From contig NZ_BJUK01000003.1 in assembly GCF_007989625.1 (NCBI RefSeq), forward strand, positions 1 through 64,000: 64,000 nucleotides of DNA, written 5' to 3'. Source of the DNA: Bisbaumannia pacifica. GTDB lineage: Bacteria > Pseudomonadota > Gammaproteobacteria > Pseudomonadales > Halomonadaceae. The notes below the pieces were generated by a model. That model saw only the letters and a list, made by a program, of their open reading frames with translations. It did not search any database and was not told the origin of the DNA. This document shows, in pieces, positions 41,966 through 50,776 of the stretch; position 1 is the first letter of the stretch, and every line of letters starts with the position of its first letter. Made by a program: the position numbers and the translations under genes.

Positions 41966-43588
41966 CTACCCCAGCGCCTCATCGGCGACCAGCGGTGGCA
42001 CGGCCTCGGCGTGACCCTCCCGGGGCAGCCTCCGCGGGGCCGCGGCCATGCCTACCTCACGTTGCGGGCTCCCCTGATGCTCCGGGGCATAACCGAGGCG
42101 CAGGCCGCCCCAGTGACGCCCATTGACGTGAATGGGCACCGAGAGGTCGTGCATCACCTCGCCGGTGTCGCGCTTGTAGGTCTGCACCAGCAGGGGCTCT
42201 TGATGCGCCCCGCAGCGCCGCCCGGTGGGGTCATCGAAGATGCGCTTGCTGCGGCAGTACTGGAGGTCATGGTCGCGGTCACCGGTGGGCGCACGACTCA
42301 CCGCGCGATTGTGGGTCGGCACATAGCCGCGCCGGTCGCAGGCGATGGCATAGGCCACGCCGAGGCGCTCGAGCAGGGGCTCCTGGATCTCCGGCAGATG
42401 GCGATCGGTATAGGCGTCGAAGGCACTGCGATAGAGGGGCGGATCGGTCTCGGGGATGCACTGGTAGCGGGGCGCGAAGAGGCTCGCCTCGTCAAGCTCG
42501 CCCTGGGCGATCCCGGCCTCGAGCAGCCGCCCGATGCGCCGGGCCGTCTCCCGCGCCGCGGCATACACTACCTGGTGGCGCCCCTCCAGGCGCTGCTGGG
42601 CCAGGGCGCCGTCGATGCCCTCCGCCGCCGCCACCAAGGCATGCGCCTGGGCCGCCAGGTCATGCATATCGGCCTTGCCCAGGCGAGCCGCCTCGGCCAG
42701 CTCGCCGACGCCCCCGGTCACCTGCCGGGCATGCTCCTGGGTCTCGGCCATTGCGCCGGCGATGCGCCGCACCGACTCCTCGACCCGATCCACGTCATCG
42801 GTCATCTCGCCGAGATGGCCGCCCACCTGGGCGACCTGATCCGCCCGCTCGCCGACCCGACGCATCAGATGGCCGAGGGTATCCACCACCTGCTCGCTGC
42901 TGTCGCCGATATCCCCGACCAGGGCCTCCACATGGCGGGTCGCCTCGGCGGTGCGCCCGGCCAGCGCCCGGACCTCTCCGGCCACCACCGCGAAGCCGCG
43001 GCCCTGCTCGCCGGCCCGGGCCGCCTCGATGGAGGCATTCAGCGACAGCAGGTTGGTCTGCTCGGCGATGGCATCGATCATGGCGGTCACCTCGCGGATG
43101 CCATCGGCCTTTTCGCCCAGGGCGGTGAGCAGCGCCAGGGCCTGCTCGGAGCGCCCGGCCAGGGCCTGCATCTCGTCGATGACCTGGGTCAGGGCCTCGC
43201 GGCCGCGATGGCCCAGTTCGCGGGAGTGGCCGGCCAGCGAGGCCGCCTCGGCCGCCTCTTCGGCGACCCGTGTCACCGCCGCGCTGATCGATGCCATGCG
43301 TGACACCGCCTCCTGCATGGCGCCCTCCTGCTGGGCCAGGCGGGCATCCAGGCGATCGGCATGGTGGGCGACCTCCGCCGAGGCGATGGCGGTCTGGCTG
43401 GCCCGCCCCAGCAGTCCCTGGGCCATGCGCCGCAGGGAGAAGTAGTCCCGACCGGGGGCCAGGATGCCGCGTTGCGGCCCGGCCGTCAGCGCCTCGCCCC
43501 GTGCGCGATAGACACGCCAGGGCCCCCACAGCCCGACCGCCAGGCCCAACACGCCCCCGGTCCCCAGGGCCAGTCCGATCATCAGCAT
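41966..43588 (-). CDS. Methyl-accepting chemotaxis protein with C-terminal sensor domain
   Basis: The 540-aa receptor has one N-terminal membrane segment ([20 protein letters not shown]) and no periplasmic loop. The signalling hairpin tip is standard ([20 protein letters not shown], then [17 protein letters not shown]). A ligand-type domain follows at the C-terminus ([50 protein letters not shown]). The sensor after the signalling domain is an inverted layout known in a subgroup of receptors and implies a cytoplasmic signal. GGGGGAG lies 3 nt before the ATG. It is the only chemotaxis gene in the window. Confidence 0.85.
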   Translation of the reverse strand: MLMIGLALGTGGVLGLAVGLWGPWRVYRARGEALTAGPQRGILAPGRDYFSLRRMAQGLLGRASQTAIASAEVAHHADRLDARLAQQEGAMQEAVSRMASISAAVTRVAEEAAEAASLAGHSRELGHRGREALTQVIDEMQALAGRSEQALALLTALGEKADGIREVTAMIDAIAEQTNLLSLNASIEAARAGEQGRGFAVVAGEVRALAGRTAEATRHVEALVGDIGDSSEQVVDTLGHLMRRVGERADQVAQVGGHLGEMTDDVDRVEESVRRIAGAMAETQEHARQVTGGVGELAEAARLGKADMHDLAAQAHALVAAAEGIDGALAQQRLEGRHQVVYAAARETARRIGRLLEAGIAQGELDEASLFAPRYQCIPETDPPLYRSAFDAYTDRHLPEIQEPLLERLGVAYAIACDRRGYVPTHNRAVSRAPTGDRDHDLQYCRSKRIFDDPTGRRCGAHQEPLLVQTYKRDTGEVMHDLSVPIHVNGRHWGGLRLGYAPEHQGSPQREVGMAAAPRRLPREGHAEAVPPLVADEALG

Positions 43589-43809
43589 GCGCTCCCCCCG
43601 TTATTGTTGATTTATCGCCAGCATACCCGGGGGCGAACGGGACGAAAGTGGGACTTTGGCGGCACGACCAAGGGCGTACTCAAGCCTTCGGTGATATGAC
43701 CGATATCCAGGAGTTTGTCTCGAACGTTTCACCAGGTGCCACGCCCCTCTCTCGCCGCGCCCACTTTTCGTTTACGCTGTAAGGCCGCTTTCCCGCAAGA
43801 CGAGACCGG

Positions 43810-45543
43810 ATGCTCAAGCGCTACCTGCCGATCCTCACCTGGTTGCCCCACTACACTCGGCGCCTCTGCGCCGCGGACCTGCTGGCCGGGATCATCGTCA
43901 CCATCATGGTGATTCCCCAGTCGCTGGCCTATGCGCTCCTCGCCGGCCTGCCGGCGGTGGTGGGCCTCTACGCCAGCATCCTGCCGCTGCTGGCCTATAC
44001 CCTGCTGGGCACCAGCCGCACCCTGGCGGTGGGTCCGGTGGCCATCGTCGCGCTGATGACCGGCGCCGCCCTGGCCGGGGTGGCTACCCCGGGCACCCCG
44101 GAGTACCTGCAGGCGGCCCTGGCGCTCTCGCTGCTCTCCGGGCTGATGCTGGTGCTTATGGGCCTGGCGCGGCTGGGCTTCATGGCCAACTTCCTCAGCC
44201 ACCCGGTGATCTCGGGGTTTTTGACCGCCTCGGGCCTGCTGATTGCCGCCGGCCAGGCGGGCCACCTGCTGGGCATCCCGGGGGGCGGCTATACCCTGCT
44301 GGAACAGCTGCTGAGCCTGGCCGGCGACCTCGACCAGACTCACTGGCCGACCCTGGCCATCGGTGGCGGCAGCCTGGCCTTCCTGGTGGCGGTACGTCGC
44401 TATGGTCAGGCGAGCCTCCGGCGCCTCGGCCTGCCCGCCAACCTGGCGGGCCTGCTGACCCGCAGCGGCCCGGTGCTGGCGGTGGTGGTCACCACCCTGG
44501 TGACCTGGCGCCTCGGCCTGGACCGGGCCGGCGTCGCGGTGATCGGCGAGATTCCCCGGGGACTGCCGCCGCTGACCCTGCCCGGCTTCGATAGCACGCT
44601 GTGGCGGGCCCTGCTGATGCCGGCCCTGTTGATCAGCGTGGTGGGCTTCGTGGAGTCGGTCTCCATGGCCCAGATGCTCGCCGCCAGGCGTCGCGAACGC
44701 CTCTCCCCCAATCAGGAGTTGCTGGGCCTGGGCGGCGCCAACCTGACCGCCGCCTTCTCCGCCGGCATGCCGGTGACCGGGGGCCTGTCGCGCACCGTGA
44801 TCAACTATGATGCCGGGGCCCGCACGCCCATGGCGGGGGTCTTCGCCGCCCTCGGCATCGGCCTGGTGACCCTGGCCCTGACCCCCTGGCTCTATTACCT
44901 GCCCATCGCCACCCTGGCCGCCACCATCACCGTGGCCATCCTCACCCTGGTGGATATCCCCATGCTGCGCCAGACCTGGCGCTACTCCCGCGGCGACTTC
45001 GCCGCCATGGCGGTGACCATCCTGCTGACCCTGACGGAGGGCGTGGAACTGGGCATCCTCGCCGGGGTGACCCTCTCCATCGGCCTCTTTCTCTACCGCA
45101 CCAGCCGCCCCCACTGTGCCCTGGTGGGGCGGGTCCCCGGCACCGAGCATTTCCGCAACCCCGAGCGTCACGAGGTGGAGACCCTCGGCCATGTGGCCTT
45201 CCTGCGGGTCGACGAGAGCCTCTATTTCGCCAATGCCCGCTATCTCGAGGACACCGTGCTGGAACTGGTGGCGGCGCGCCCGGGGCTCGAGCATGTGGTA
45301 CTGATCTGCTCGGCGGTCAACCTGATCGACGCCTCGGCCCTGGAGAGCCTGGATGCCATCAATGCCCGCCTCAAGGAGGCGGAGGTCACCCTGCACCTGG
45401 CCGAGGTCAAGGGGCCGGTGATGGATCGCCTCAAGCACAGCGACTTCCTCGACGACCTGGGTGGCCGCGTCTTCCTCAGTACCTATGCCGCCTGGAGCGA
45501 GCTCAAGGGACGTGGCGCGGAACACGACGCCGCCGCCGGCTAG
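43810..45543 (+). CDS. SulP-family anion transporter with STAS domain
   Basis: The 577-aa transporter has a SulP membrane domain (residues of about 15-420) with GIIVTIMVIPQSLAYALLAG, GLYASILPLLAYTLLGTSRT and SAGMPVTGGLSRTVINYDAG, and a C-terminal STAS domain (VAFLRVDESLYFANARYLED, LICSAVNLIDASALESLDAI). Substrates in the family are sulfate, bicarbonate or dicarboxylates; the sequence alone does not decide. The stop codon forms the loop of a perfect 15-bp hairpin. Confidence 0.88.
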   Translation: MLKRYLPILTWLPHYTRRLCAADLLAGIIVTIMVIPQSLAYALLAGLPAVVGLYASILPLLAYTLLGTSRTLAVGPVAIVALMTGAALAGVATPGTPEYLQAALALSLLSGLMLVLMGLARLGFMANFLSHPVISGFLTASGLLIAAGQAGHLLGIPGGGYTLLEQLLSLAGDLDQTHWPTLAIGGGSLAFLVAVRRYGQASLRRLGLPANLAGLLTRSGPVLAVVVTTLVTWRLGLDRAGVAVIGEIPRGLPPLTLPGFDSTLWRALLMPALLISVVGFVESVSMAQMLAARRRERLSPNQELLGLGGANLTAAFSAGMPVTGGLSRTVINYDAGARTPMAGVFAALGIGLVTLALTPWLYYLPIATLAATITVAILTLVDIPMLRQTWRYSRGDFAAMAVTILLTLTEGVELGILAGVTLSIGLFLYRTSRPHCALVGRVPGTEHFRNPERHEVETLGHVAFLRVDESLYFANARYLEDTVLELVAARPGLEHVVLICSAVNLIDASALESLDAINARLKEAEVTLHLAEVKGPVMDRLKHSDFLDDLGGRVFLSTYAAWSELKGRGAEHDAAAG

Positions 45544-45558
45544 GCCGGCGGCGGCGTC
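45526..45558 (+). terminator. Hairpin with the SulP stop codon in its loop
   Basis: GACGCCGCCGCCGGC and its exact inverse form a 15-bp stem around TAG, the stop codon of the SulP gene. No T tract follows. The stem encodes the last five codons of the gene. Confidence 0.6.
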
Positions 45559-45608
45559 ACGGGGCGCTGTCGGGCAGCGCTTGCCGAGGCTGGCCTTGCG
45601 GCGATGCC

Positions 45609-46160
45609 CTACGGCAGCAGCACCCGGTCGACCACATGGATCACCCCATTGGCCTGGGCCACGTCCACCACGCTGAGATTGGCCGAGTTGCCATTGCGAT
45701 CCATGACCTTGAGGTTATTGCCGTTGCGCATCACGGTGAGCCGCTCGCCCTGGACGGTGGCGAAGCTGGCCGCCCCGTCGCGCGCCATCACCGCCTCCCA
45801 GAGGTCGTCCCGGGTCAGGTTGCCGGGCACCACATGGTAGGTCAGCACGGTCTGCAGCTGGTCCTGATTCTCCGGCCGCAGCAGGGTCTCCACCGTGCCC
45901 TCGGGAAGCCGCTGGAAGGCCGCATCCACCGGCGCGAAGACGGTGAAGGGCCCCTCCCCTTGCAGCACCTCGGCCAGTCCGGCGGCCTGCACCGCCGCCA
46001 CCAGGGTCTCGTGGTCGCCGGAATTGACGGCATTCTGGATGATATTGCGTTCCGGCAGCATGGCGGCCCCGCCGACGTCGGTGGGACCATGATCGGCCTG
46101 AACCATGCCGAGGCTCAGGGCGGCGGCGCAGCAGCCGGCGGTAAGAAGCTTGAGTGTCAT
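45609..46160 (-). CDS. Secreted fasciclin (FAS1) domain protein
   Basis: The 183-aa exported protein has a signal peptide (LLTAGCCAAALSLGMVQADH) and one FAS1 domain: NIIQNAVNSGDHETLVAAVQ, GPFTVFAPVDAAFQRLPEGT, VLTYHVVPGNLTRDDLWEAV and the final NGVIHVVDRVLLP. FAS1 proteins mediate adhesion or extracellular interactions. AGGAG lies 8 nt before the ATG. The gene is divergent from an ECF sigma factor gene and has an ECF-like promoter, so it is probably the target of that sigma factor. Confidence 0.9.
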   Translation of the reverse strand: MTLKLLTAGCCAAALSLGMVQADHGPTDVGGAAMLPERNIIQNAVNSGDHETLVAAVQAAGLAEVLQGEGPFTVFAPVDAAFQRLPEGTVETLLRPENQDQLQTVLTYHVVPGNLTRDDLWEAVMARDGAASFATVQGERLTVMRNGNNLKVMDRNGNSANLSVVDVAQANGVIHVVDRVLLP

Positions 46161-46218
46161 GGCGTGTTCTCCTGTCTCGCGACTCGAGGTCACCCCGCAG
46201 CGGGGTGTCATCGAGAGG

Positions 46219-46245
46219 TACGCGGCGCCGCGCCGCCTGGATGCA
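46219..46245 (-). promoter_or_regulatory. ECF-type promoter of the fasciclin gene
   Basis: On the minus strand TGCATCC (46245-46239) and CGTA (46222-46219) are separated by 16 nt. The CGTA -10 core and a CATCC-like -35 are typical of ECF promoters. The transcript would start about 50 nt before the fasciclin ATG. Confidence 0.45.
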
Positions 46246-46337
46246 ACTCCTTCGATCGCGTTGATCCCGGCCGCTTTACATTAGCGACTGCCTACCCAAG
46301 ACTGGCCCCTGACACGCTTGGATTCGCAAGGACGCCC

Positions 46338-46895
46338 ATGCCCGACGCCTCCCAGCAATACCTGATCGATCAGCTCGCCGCCTGCGCCCGAGGCGATGCC
46401 CTCGCCTTCGAACGCCTCTATCGGGCCAGTAGTTCGCATCTGTATGCCATCCTGCTGCGTATCGTTAGAGACGAGAGCGCCGCCCAGGACTGCCTGCAAC
46501 ACGTCTATGTGCGCCTCTGGCATGCCGCCGGGCAGTACGATCCGAGTCGCGCCAGGCCGATGACCTGGCTGGCCACCCTGACGCGCAATATCGGCATCGA
46601 CTGGCTACGTCGCCAGAAGCCCCAGGACAGCACCGAAGGGGACGCCCTGCTGGACGGCTTGAGTGGCGATGACGATCCGGAGACACGGAACATGCAGGCA
46701 CAGCTGCAGCATGAGCTGCGGGATTGCCTCGATACGCTCACCGGGACCCAGCGCCAGGCCATGGAAATGGCCTATTTCCAGGGGCTGACCCATCGCGAGC
46801 TCGCCGAGGCCCTGGCGCAACCCCTGGGCAGCATCAAGAGCTGGATTCGACGTGGACTGGAGAGGTTAAAGGCATGCCTGAGTCATGGGACCTGA
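46338..46895 (+). CDS. ECF sigma factor, SigK-like
   Basis: The 185-aa sigma factor has region 2 (FERLYRASSSHLYAILLRIV, then LQHVYVRLWHAAGQYDP and MTWLATLTRNIGIDWLRRQK) and region 4 (LDTLTGTQRQAMEMAYFQGL, LAQPLGSIKSWIRRGLERLK). The pairing with an RskA-like anti-sigma identifies the SigK-type group. The start at 46338 gives the family-typical N-terminus; the longer frame upstream is antisense to the fasciclin gene. Its stop is 22 nt inside the anti-sigma gene, so the two are translationally coupled. Confidence 0.9.
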   Translation: MPDASQQYLIDQLAACARGDALAFERLYRASSSHLYAILLRIVRDESAAQDCLQHVYVRLWHAAGQYDPSRARPMTWLATLTRNIGIDWLRRQKPQDSTEGDALLDGLSGDDDPETRNMQAQLQHELRDCLDTLTGTQRQAMEMAYFQGLTHRELAEALAQPLGSIKSWIRRGLERLKACLSHGT

Positions 46896-47584
46896 GCGAT
46901 CCGCAGGAGCGCCACCTTGCCGCCGGCGAATATGTGCTGGGCGTGCTGGATGCCGGCCAGAAGGCGCGCTTCGAGGCCCTGCTGGCGGTAAGCCATGATC
47001 TGCAGAACGACGTGGCCCGCTGGCAGGAGCACCTGCAGCTATTCAACGAGCGCCTCGACCCGCGCACGCCCCCCGCCGAGGTGTGGCGCCGCATCACCGC
47101 CGCCACCGGCCTGGCCGCGACGCCCTGGTGGCGGCGCCTGGGTGCCTGGCAGGCCATGACCGCCGGGGTGGCCGCCCTGGCCATCGCCCTGGGCCTGTTG
47201 TGGCAGCAGGCCGAGCGCGTCCTGCCCGCCGACGAGCAGGCGGTCTTCGTGGTCCTCGACGAGCAGCGCACCCCCGGCTGGATCATCAGTGCCACCGAGG
47301 CCGGCGAACTGCTGGTCCAGGCGGTGCAACCCACCCAGGTGGGCGAGGCCCAGACCGGCGAGCTGTGGCTGATCGCCGACGGCACCCCGGTCTCCCTGGG
47401 CCTGCTGCCTAGCCAGGGTCGCGAACGCCTGGCCCCTGGTCCGGAGCTGCGCGCCCTGCTGCTGCAGGCGGACCTGGCGGTCAGCATCGAGCCCGAAGGG
47501 GGCGCCCCCCAGGGCCAACCCACCGGCCCCATCGTCGATCATGGTCGCCTGACCCCGGTGCGCGGCGCCACCCTGCGCTTCTAG
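46874..47584 (+). CDS. Anti-sigma factor, RskA family
   Basis: The 236-aa protein has a cytoplasmic anti-sigma domain (LAAGEYVLGVLDAGQKARFE, then WQEHLQLFNERLDPRTPPAE), one membrane segment (AMTAGVAALAIALGLLWQQ) and a periplasmic RskA domain (FVVLDEQRTPGWIISATEAG, ELWLIADGTPVSLGLLPSQG). It would hold the sigma factor inactive at the membrane until a periplasmic signal releases it. It ends before a short hairpin. Confidence 0.9.
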   Translation: MPESWDLSDPQERHLAAGEYVLGVLDAGQKARFEALLAVSHDLQNDVARWQEHLQLFNERLDPRTPPAEVWRRITAATGLAATPWWRRLGAWQAMTAGVAALAIALGLLWQQAERVLPADEQAVFVVLDEQRTPGWIISATEAGELLVQAVQPTQVGEAQTGELWLIADGTPVSLGLLPSQGRERLAPGPELRALLLQADLAVSIEPEGGAPQGQPTGPIVDHGRLTPVRGATLRF

Positions 47585-47601
47585 CCTCGGCTTCCCCTTC
47601 G

Positions 47602-47623
47602 ACGGGCCACCTCGGTGGCCCGT
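47602..47623 (+). terminator. Hairpin after the anti-sigma gene
   Basis: ACGGGCCAC and GTGGCCCGT form a 9-bp stem around a 4-nt loop, followed by GCCTCTCTT. It is a likely but weak terminator. Confidence 0.6.
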
Positions 47624-47725
47624 GCCTCTCTTGCCACGATTCCCTGGCGCTTAAATGTTTTTCTACTAACTTAAGAATGGCTGCACATAAGCATAATGCC
47701 CTACGTCAATGGAGCGACGTCAGCC

Positions 47726-48955
47726 ATGACCGACACCCTGATTCGTATCGATCTCAGCAAGTCCCCCGCCGAGCATGACACCATCCACAACCGCTGGCAC
47801 CCGGACATCCCCATGGTGGCGCGGGTCAATCCCGGCGATGACTTTATCGTCGAGTGCATGGACTGGACCGGAGGTCAGGTAAGCAACAGCGATCGTGCCG
47901 AAGACATCCGCGATGCCGACCTGAGTCAGGTGCACTACCTTAGCGGTCCGATTGGGGTCAAGGGAGCCGAGCCCGGGGACCTGCTGGTGGTGGAAATCCT
48001 CGATATTGGCGCCTTCCCCGAGCAGACCTGGGGGTTCAACGGCATCTTCGCCCGGGAGAACGGCGGCGGCTTCCTCACCGAGCACTACCCCGAGGCGCGC
48101 AAGTCGATCTGGGATTTCCGCGGCATCACCACCCGCTCCCGCCACCTGCCTGGCGTCGAGTTCACCGGCCTGATGCACCCGGGCCTGATCGGCTGCCTGC
48201 CGTCCCGCGAGCTGCTCGATGAATGGAACCGCCGCGAACAGGCGCTGATCGATACCGACCCTCAGCGGGTTCCGCCGCTGGCCAATCCGCCCTATGCGGA
48301 TACTGCCCATATGGGACGGATGGACAAGGCAAGCGCTACCCAGGCGGCCAGCGAGGGGGCGCGCACGGTACCGCCTCGGGAGCATGGCGGGAACTGCGAT
48401 ATCAAGGATTTAACCAAGGGCTCCCGAGTCTTCTTTCCGGTCTACGTGAAGGAGGGTGGCCTCTCGGTAGGCGACCTGCACTTTTCCCAGGGGGATGGTG
48501 AAATCACCTTCTGTGGGGCCATCGAGATGGCCGGCTGGATCCATCTGAGGGTCCAGCTGATCAAGGACGGCATGCGCCGCTATGCGGTCAAGAACCCGAT
48601 CTTCCAGCCCAGCGTGATGCAGCCAAAGTATCAGAACCATCTGATCTTCGAGGGCATCTCGGTGGACGAGCGCGGCAAACAGCATTACCTGGACGCCCAT
48701 GTGGCCTACCGTCAGGCCTGCCTCAATGCCATCGAGTACCTCAAGACCTTCGGCTATAGCGGCGCCCAGGCCTACGCCATCCTGGGTACGGCACCGGTGC
48801 AGGGGCATATCAGTGGCATCGTCGATATCCCCAATGTGTGCGCGACGCTCTGGTTGCCCACGGAGATCTTCGACTTCGATATCCAGCCCCAGGCCTCGGG
48901 TCCCCACCCGAGCATCCAGGCCGGCGACCTCCCCAAGGCCCCCTGGAGAGGATAA
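47726..48955 (+). CDS. fmdA: Formamidase / acetamidase
   Basis: The 409-aa enzyme hydrolyses formamide (or short amides) to ammonia and the acid. It is homologous to the Methylophilus FmdA: RIDLSKSPAEHDTIHNRWHP, GPIGVKGAEPGDLLVVEILD, FTGLMHPGLIGCLPSRELLD, PREHGGNCDIKDLTKGSRVF and VDIPNVCATLWLPTEIFDFD. The length is that of the family. The ATG at 47726 gives the conserved N-terminus; an ATG 30 nt upstream has no ribosome-binding site. fmdB follows 4 nt downstream. Confidence 0.93.
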   Translation: MTDTLIRIDLSKSPAEHDTIHNRWHPDIPMVARVNPGDDFIVECMDWTGGQVSNSDRAEDIRDADLSQVHYLSGPIGVKGAEPGDLLVVEILDIGAFPEQTWGFNGIFARENGGGFLTEHYPEARKSIWDFRGITTRSRHLPGVEFTGLMHPGLIGCLPSRELLDEWNRREQALIDTDPQRVPPLANPPYADTAHMGRMDKASATQAASEGARTVPPREHGGNCDIKDLTKGSRVFFPVYVKEGGLSVGDLHFSQGDGEITFCGAIEMAGWIHLRVQLIKDGMRRYAVKNPIFQPSVMQPKYQNHLIFEGISVDERGKQHYLDAHVAYRQACLNAIEYLKTFGYSGAQAYAILGTAPVQGHISGIVDIPNVCATLWLPTEIFDFDIQPQASGPHPSIQAGDLPKAPWRG

Positions 48956-48959
48956 CGCC

Positions 48960-49247
48960 ATGCCCATCTATGAATTCGACTGCCCTCGCTGCGGGAGCTT
49001 CGATGCCTTGCTGCCCTTGAGCGAGCGCGGGGCACCGAGGCCCTGCCCCGGCTGCGGCGATCCCGCGCCACGGCGCCTTAGCGCGCCGCGTCTAGCAATA
49101 CTGCCTGATGCCCGGCGCCGGGCTCATGCCACCAACGAGCGTAGCGCCCACGAACCCAGGCAGCGACACGCCTGTGCTCAGCCCCCAAGTGACCGGGACG
49201 CTCGCCCCCGAGCCGGACGCGGCCGGCCCTGGATGCTGGGTCACTAG
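48960..49247 (+). CDS. fmdB: FmdB-type zinc-ribbon protein
   Basis: The 95-aa protein begins with the FmdB zinc ribbon MPIYEFDCPRCG, then PRPCPGCGDPAPRRL, giving two CxxC pairs. The C-terminal half is Arg/Ala/His-rich and not conserved. In Methylophilus fmdB lies beside the amide-utilisation genes and is thought to be regulatory. It starts 4 nt after fmdA, so it is in the same operon. Confidence 0.85.
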   Translation: MPIYEFDCPRCGSFDALLPLSERGAPRPCPGCGDPAPRRLSAPRLAILPDARRRAHATNERSAHEPRQRHACAQPPSDRDARPRAGRGRPWMLGH

Positions 49248-49285
49248 TCCTTCTCGTCAGGCCGCTTTTTCACCCACCCCAAATG

Positions 49286-49315
49286 CCGGACGCCGCCCCT
49301 GAGGGCGGCGTCCGG
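49286..49315. terminator. Hairpin between fmdB and the racemase gene
   Basis: CCGGACGCCGCCC and GGGCGGCGTCCGG form a 13-bp stem around CTGA, between two convergent genes. No T tract is present on either side. Confidence 0.6.
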
Positions 49316-49334
49316 TCGATGGTGAGGCATCGGC

Positions 49335-50576
49335 TTACTGCGGCTCGGCCTCGCTGGGCCTAAGCACCTTGGGATTGGAGTTACCCCAGACGGTATACAC
49401 ATCCGCCAGCAGGGCGTCGTTGAGGGCCTCGAGTTCCTCGATGGTGATCCGTCCCTCCCCCTGAACGCCATAGAGCACCACCTCGTCGCCGGCGCTCACC
49501 CCCGGCAGGTCGGTGACATCCACCATGGTAGTGTTCATCGAGACCTTGCCCAGTACCGGCACCCGCTCGCCGTTGATCAGCACATGGGCGGCGTCGGTAA
49601 AGACCCGGCGATAGCCATCCGAGTAGCCCACCGGCAGGTTGGCCAGCAGGCTGTCGCGCTCGAGCACCCGCAGGTTGTCGTAGCCGACGCCGCTGCCCGC
49701 CGCATAGTCGTTGACCGAGGCGACCCGGGTGCGGAAGGACATCACCGGCTGGAACTGCGGATAATGCGGCAGGTCGCCGTAGAGCAGGCCGCCGGGGCGC
49801 ACCATATCGAGCCGTGCCTCGGGTACCTCCATGGTGGTGAAGGAGTTGGCGGCGTGCAGGATCAGGGCATCGCGGTCGAGCTCAGCGGCATCGATCAGCC
49901 AGTCGCTCTGCTCGCGGAAGGCCGCCAGCCCCTGGCGCACGTAGTCGGTGTCCTCGAAGGCGAAGTGGGTCATGATCCCCGCCAGTTCCAGCCGCGGTAG
50001 CGCCAGCAGCGCCAGCGCCTCCTGACGCCCGGCGTCGCCCTCCAGGGCCAGGCCATTGCGCCCCATGCCACCGGCATTGAGCCCCAGGTGATAGCGCAGG
50101 GTCACCCCCGCCTCGGCGGCCGCCTCGGACGCCTGGCGCGCCGCCGCGATATCGCCGAACAGCTCTTCCATCTCATAGTCGAAGGCGCCGCGCACCTCCT
50201 CGGGGGTGGCGCTGCGGACCCGCATCAGGCGCCCCTCGAAGCCGCTGGCTCGTACCACCCGCGCCTCCTCGTTGCTGGCCACGCCGATGCAGGGAATGCC
50301 GAGGGCGATCACCGAGGGCATCAGGTTGGCGATACCGTGACCATAGGCGTCCGCCTTCATGATGGCGCACAGCTCGGAGTCGCCGTCGAGCAGTTGCTGG
50401 ACGCCGCGCACGTTGCCCTCGAAGGCGGCCTGGGAGATCTCGACCCAGGCATTGGCGCTCTGGTGTTCGGGGCTGCCGACCAGCAGGGGCCGGTCGTCGA
50501 GCAGCGGGGCGGCCTGGGTGGTGCCGGAGAGGGCGGTGGCGATGGCCGCCGCCAACAGGGTGGGCGTCAATTTCAT
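49335..50576 (-). CDS. Periplasmic broad-specificity amino-acid racemase
   Basis: The 413-aa alanine-racemase-fold protein has a clear signal peptide (MKLTPTLLAAAIATALSGTT QA region), so it acts in the periplasm, unlike housekeeping Alr. The PLP lysine is in AIMKADAYGHGIANLMPSVI and the second catalytic Tyr region is near GSGVGYDNLRVLERDS; the C-terminal domain has GKVSMNTTMVDVTDL. This matches the Bsr/BsrV group that makes non-canonical D-amino acids for cell-wall remodelling or signalling. It is transcribed alone. Confidence 0.88.
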   Translation of the reverse strand: MKLTPTLLAAAIATALSGTTQAAPLLDDRPLLVGSPEHQSANAWVEISQAAFEGNVRGVQQLLDGDSELCAIMKADAYGHGIANLMPSVIALGIPCIGVASNEEARVVRASGFEGRLMRVRSATPEEVRGAFDYEMEELFGDIAAARQASEAAAEAGVTLRYHLGLNAGGMGRNGLALEGDAGRQEALALLALPRLELAGIMTHFAFEDTDYVRQGLAAFREQSDWLIDAAELDRDALILHAANSFTTMEVPEARLDMVRPGGLLYGDLPHYPQFQPVMSFRTRVASVNDYAAGSGVGYDNLRVLERDSLLANLPVGYSDGYRRVFTDAAHVLINGERVPVLGKVSMNTTMVDVTDLPGVSAGDEVVLYGVQGEGRITIEELEALNDALLADVYTVWGNSNPKVLRPSEAEPQ

Positions 50577-50687
50577 CTTCGCTTCCTTGAGTGATTGGGG
50601 TTGTTATGGCATCCCGCCTCCACCCTAGCCCTGCCCCCTTCGACTCACGAGCCTCGATGACGCCTCGATACAAGAAACTGCAAATAA

Positions 50688-50714
50688 ATAAAAAAACCCA
50701 CGCCGAGGCGTGGG
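50688..50714 (-). terminator. Terminator of the glaH-lhgO operon
   Basis: On the minus strand CCCACGCC and GGCGTGGG form a stem followed by a run of T, 63 nt after the lhgO stop. It is a standard Rho-independent terminator. Confidence 0.88.
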
Positions 50715-50776
50715 CAAAATGGCTACCGGGCGCAGGGCCGCGGCAAGACCGAGAGTCACATAAGCAGTGGCAAGGC

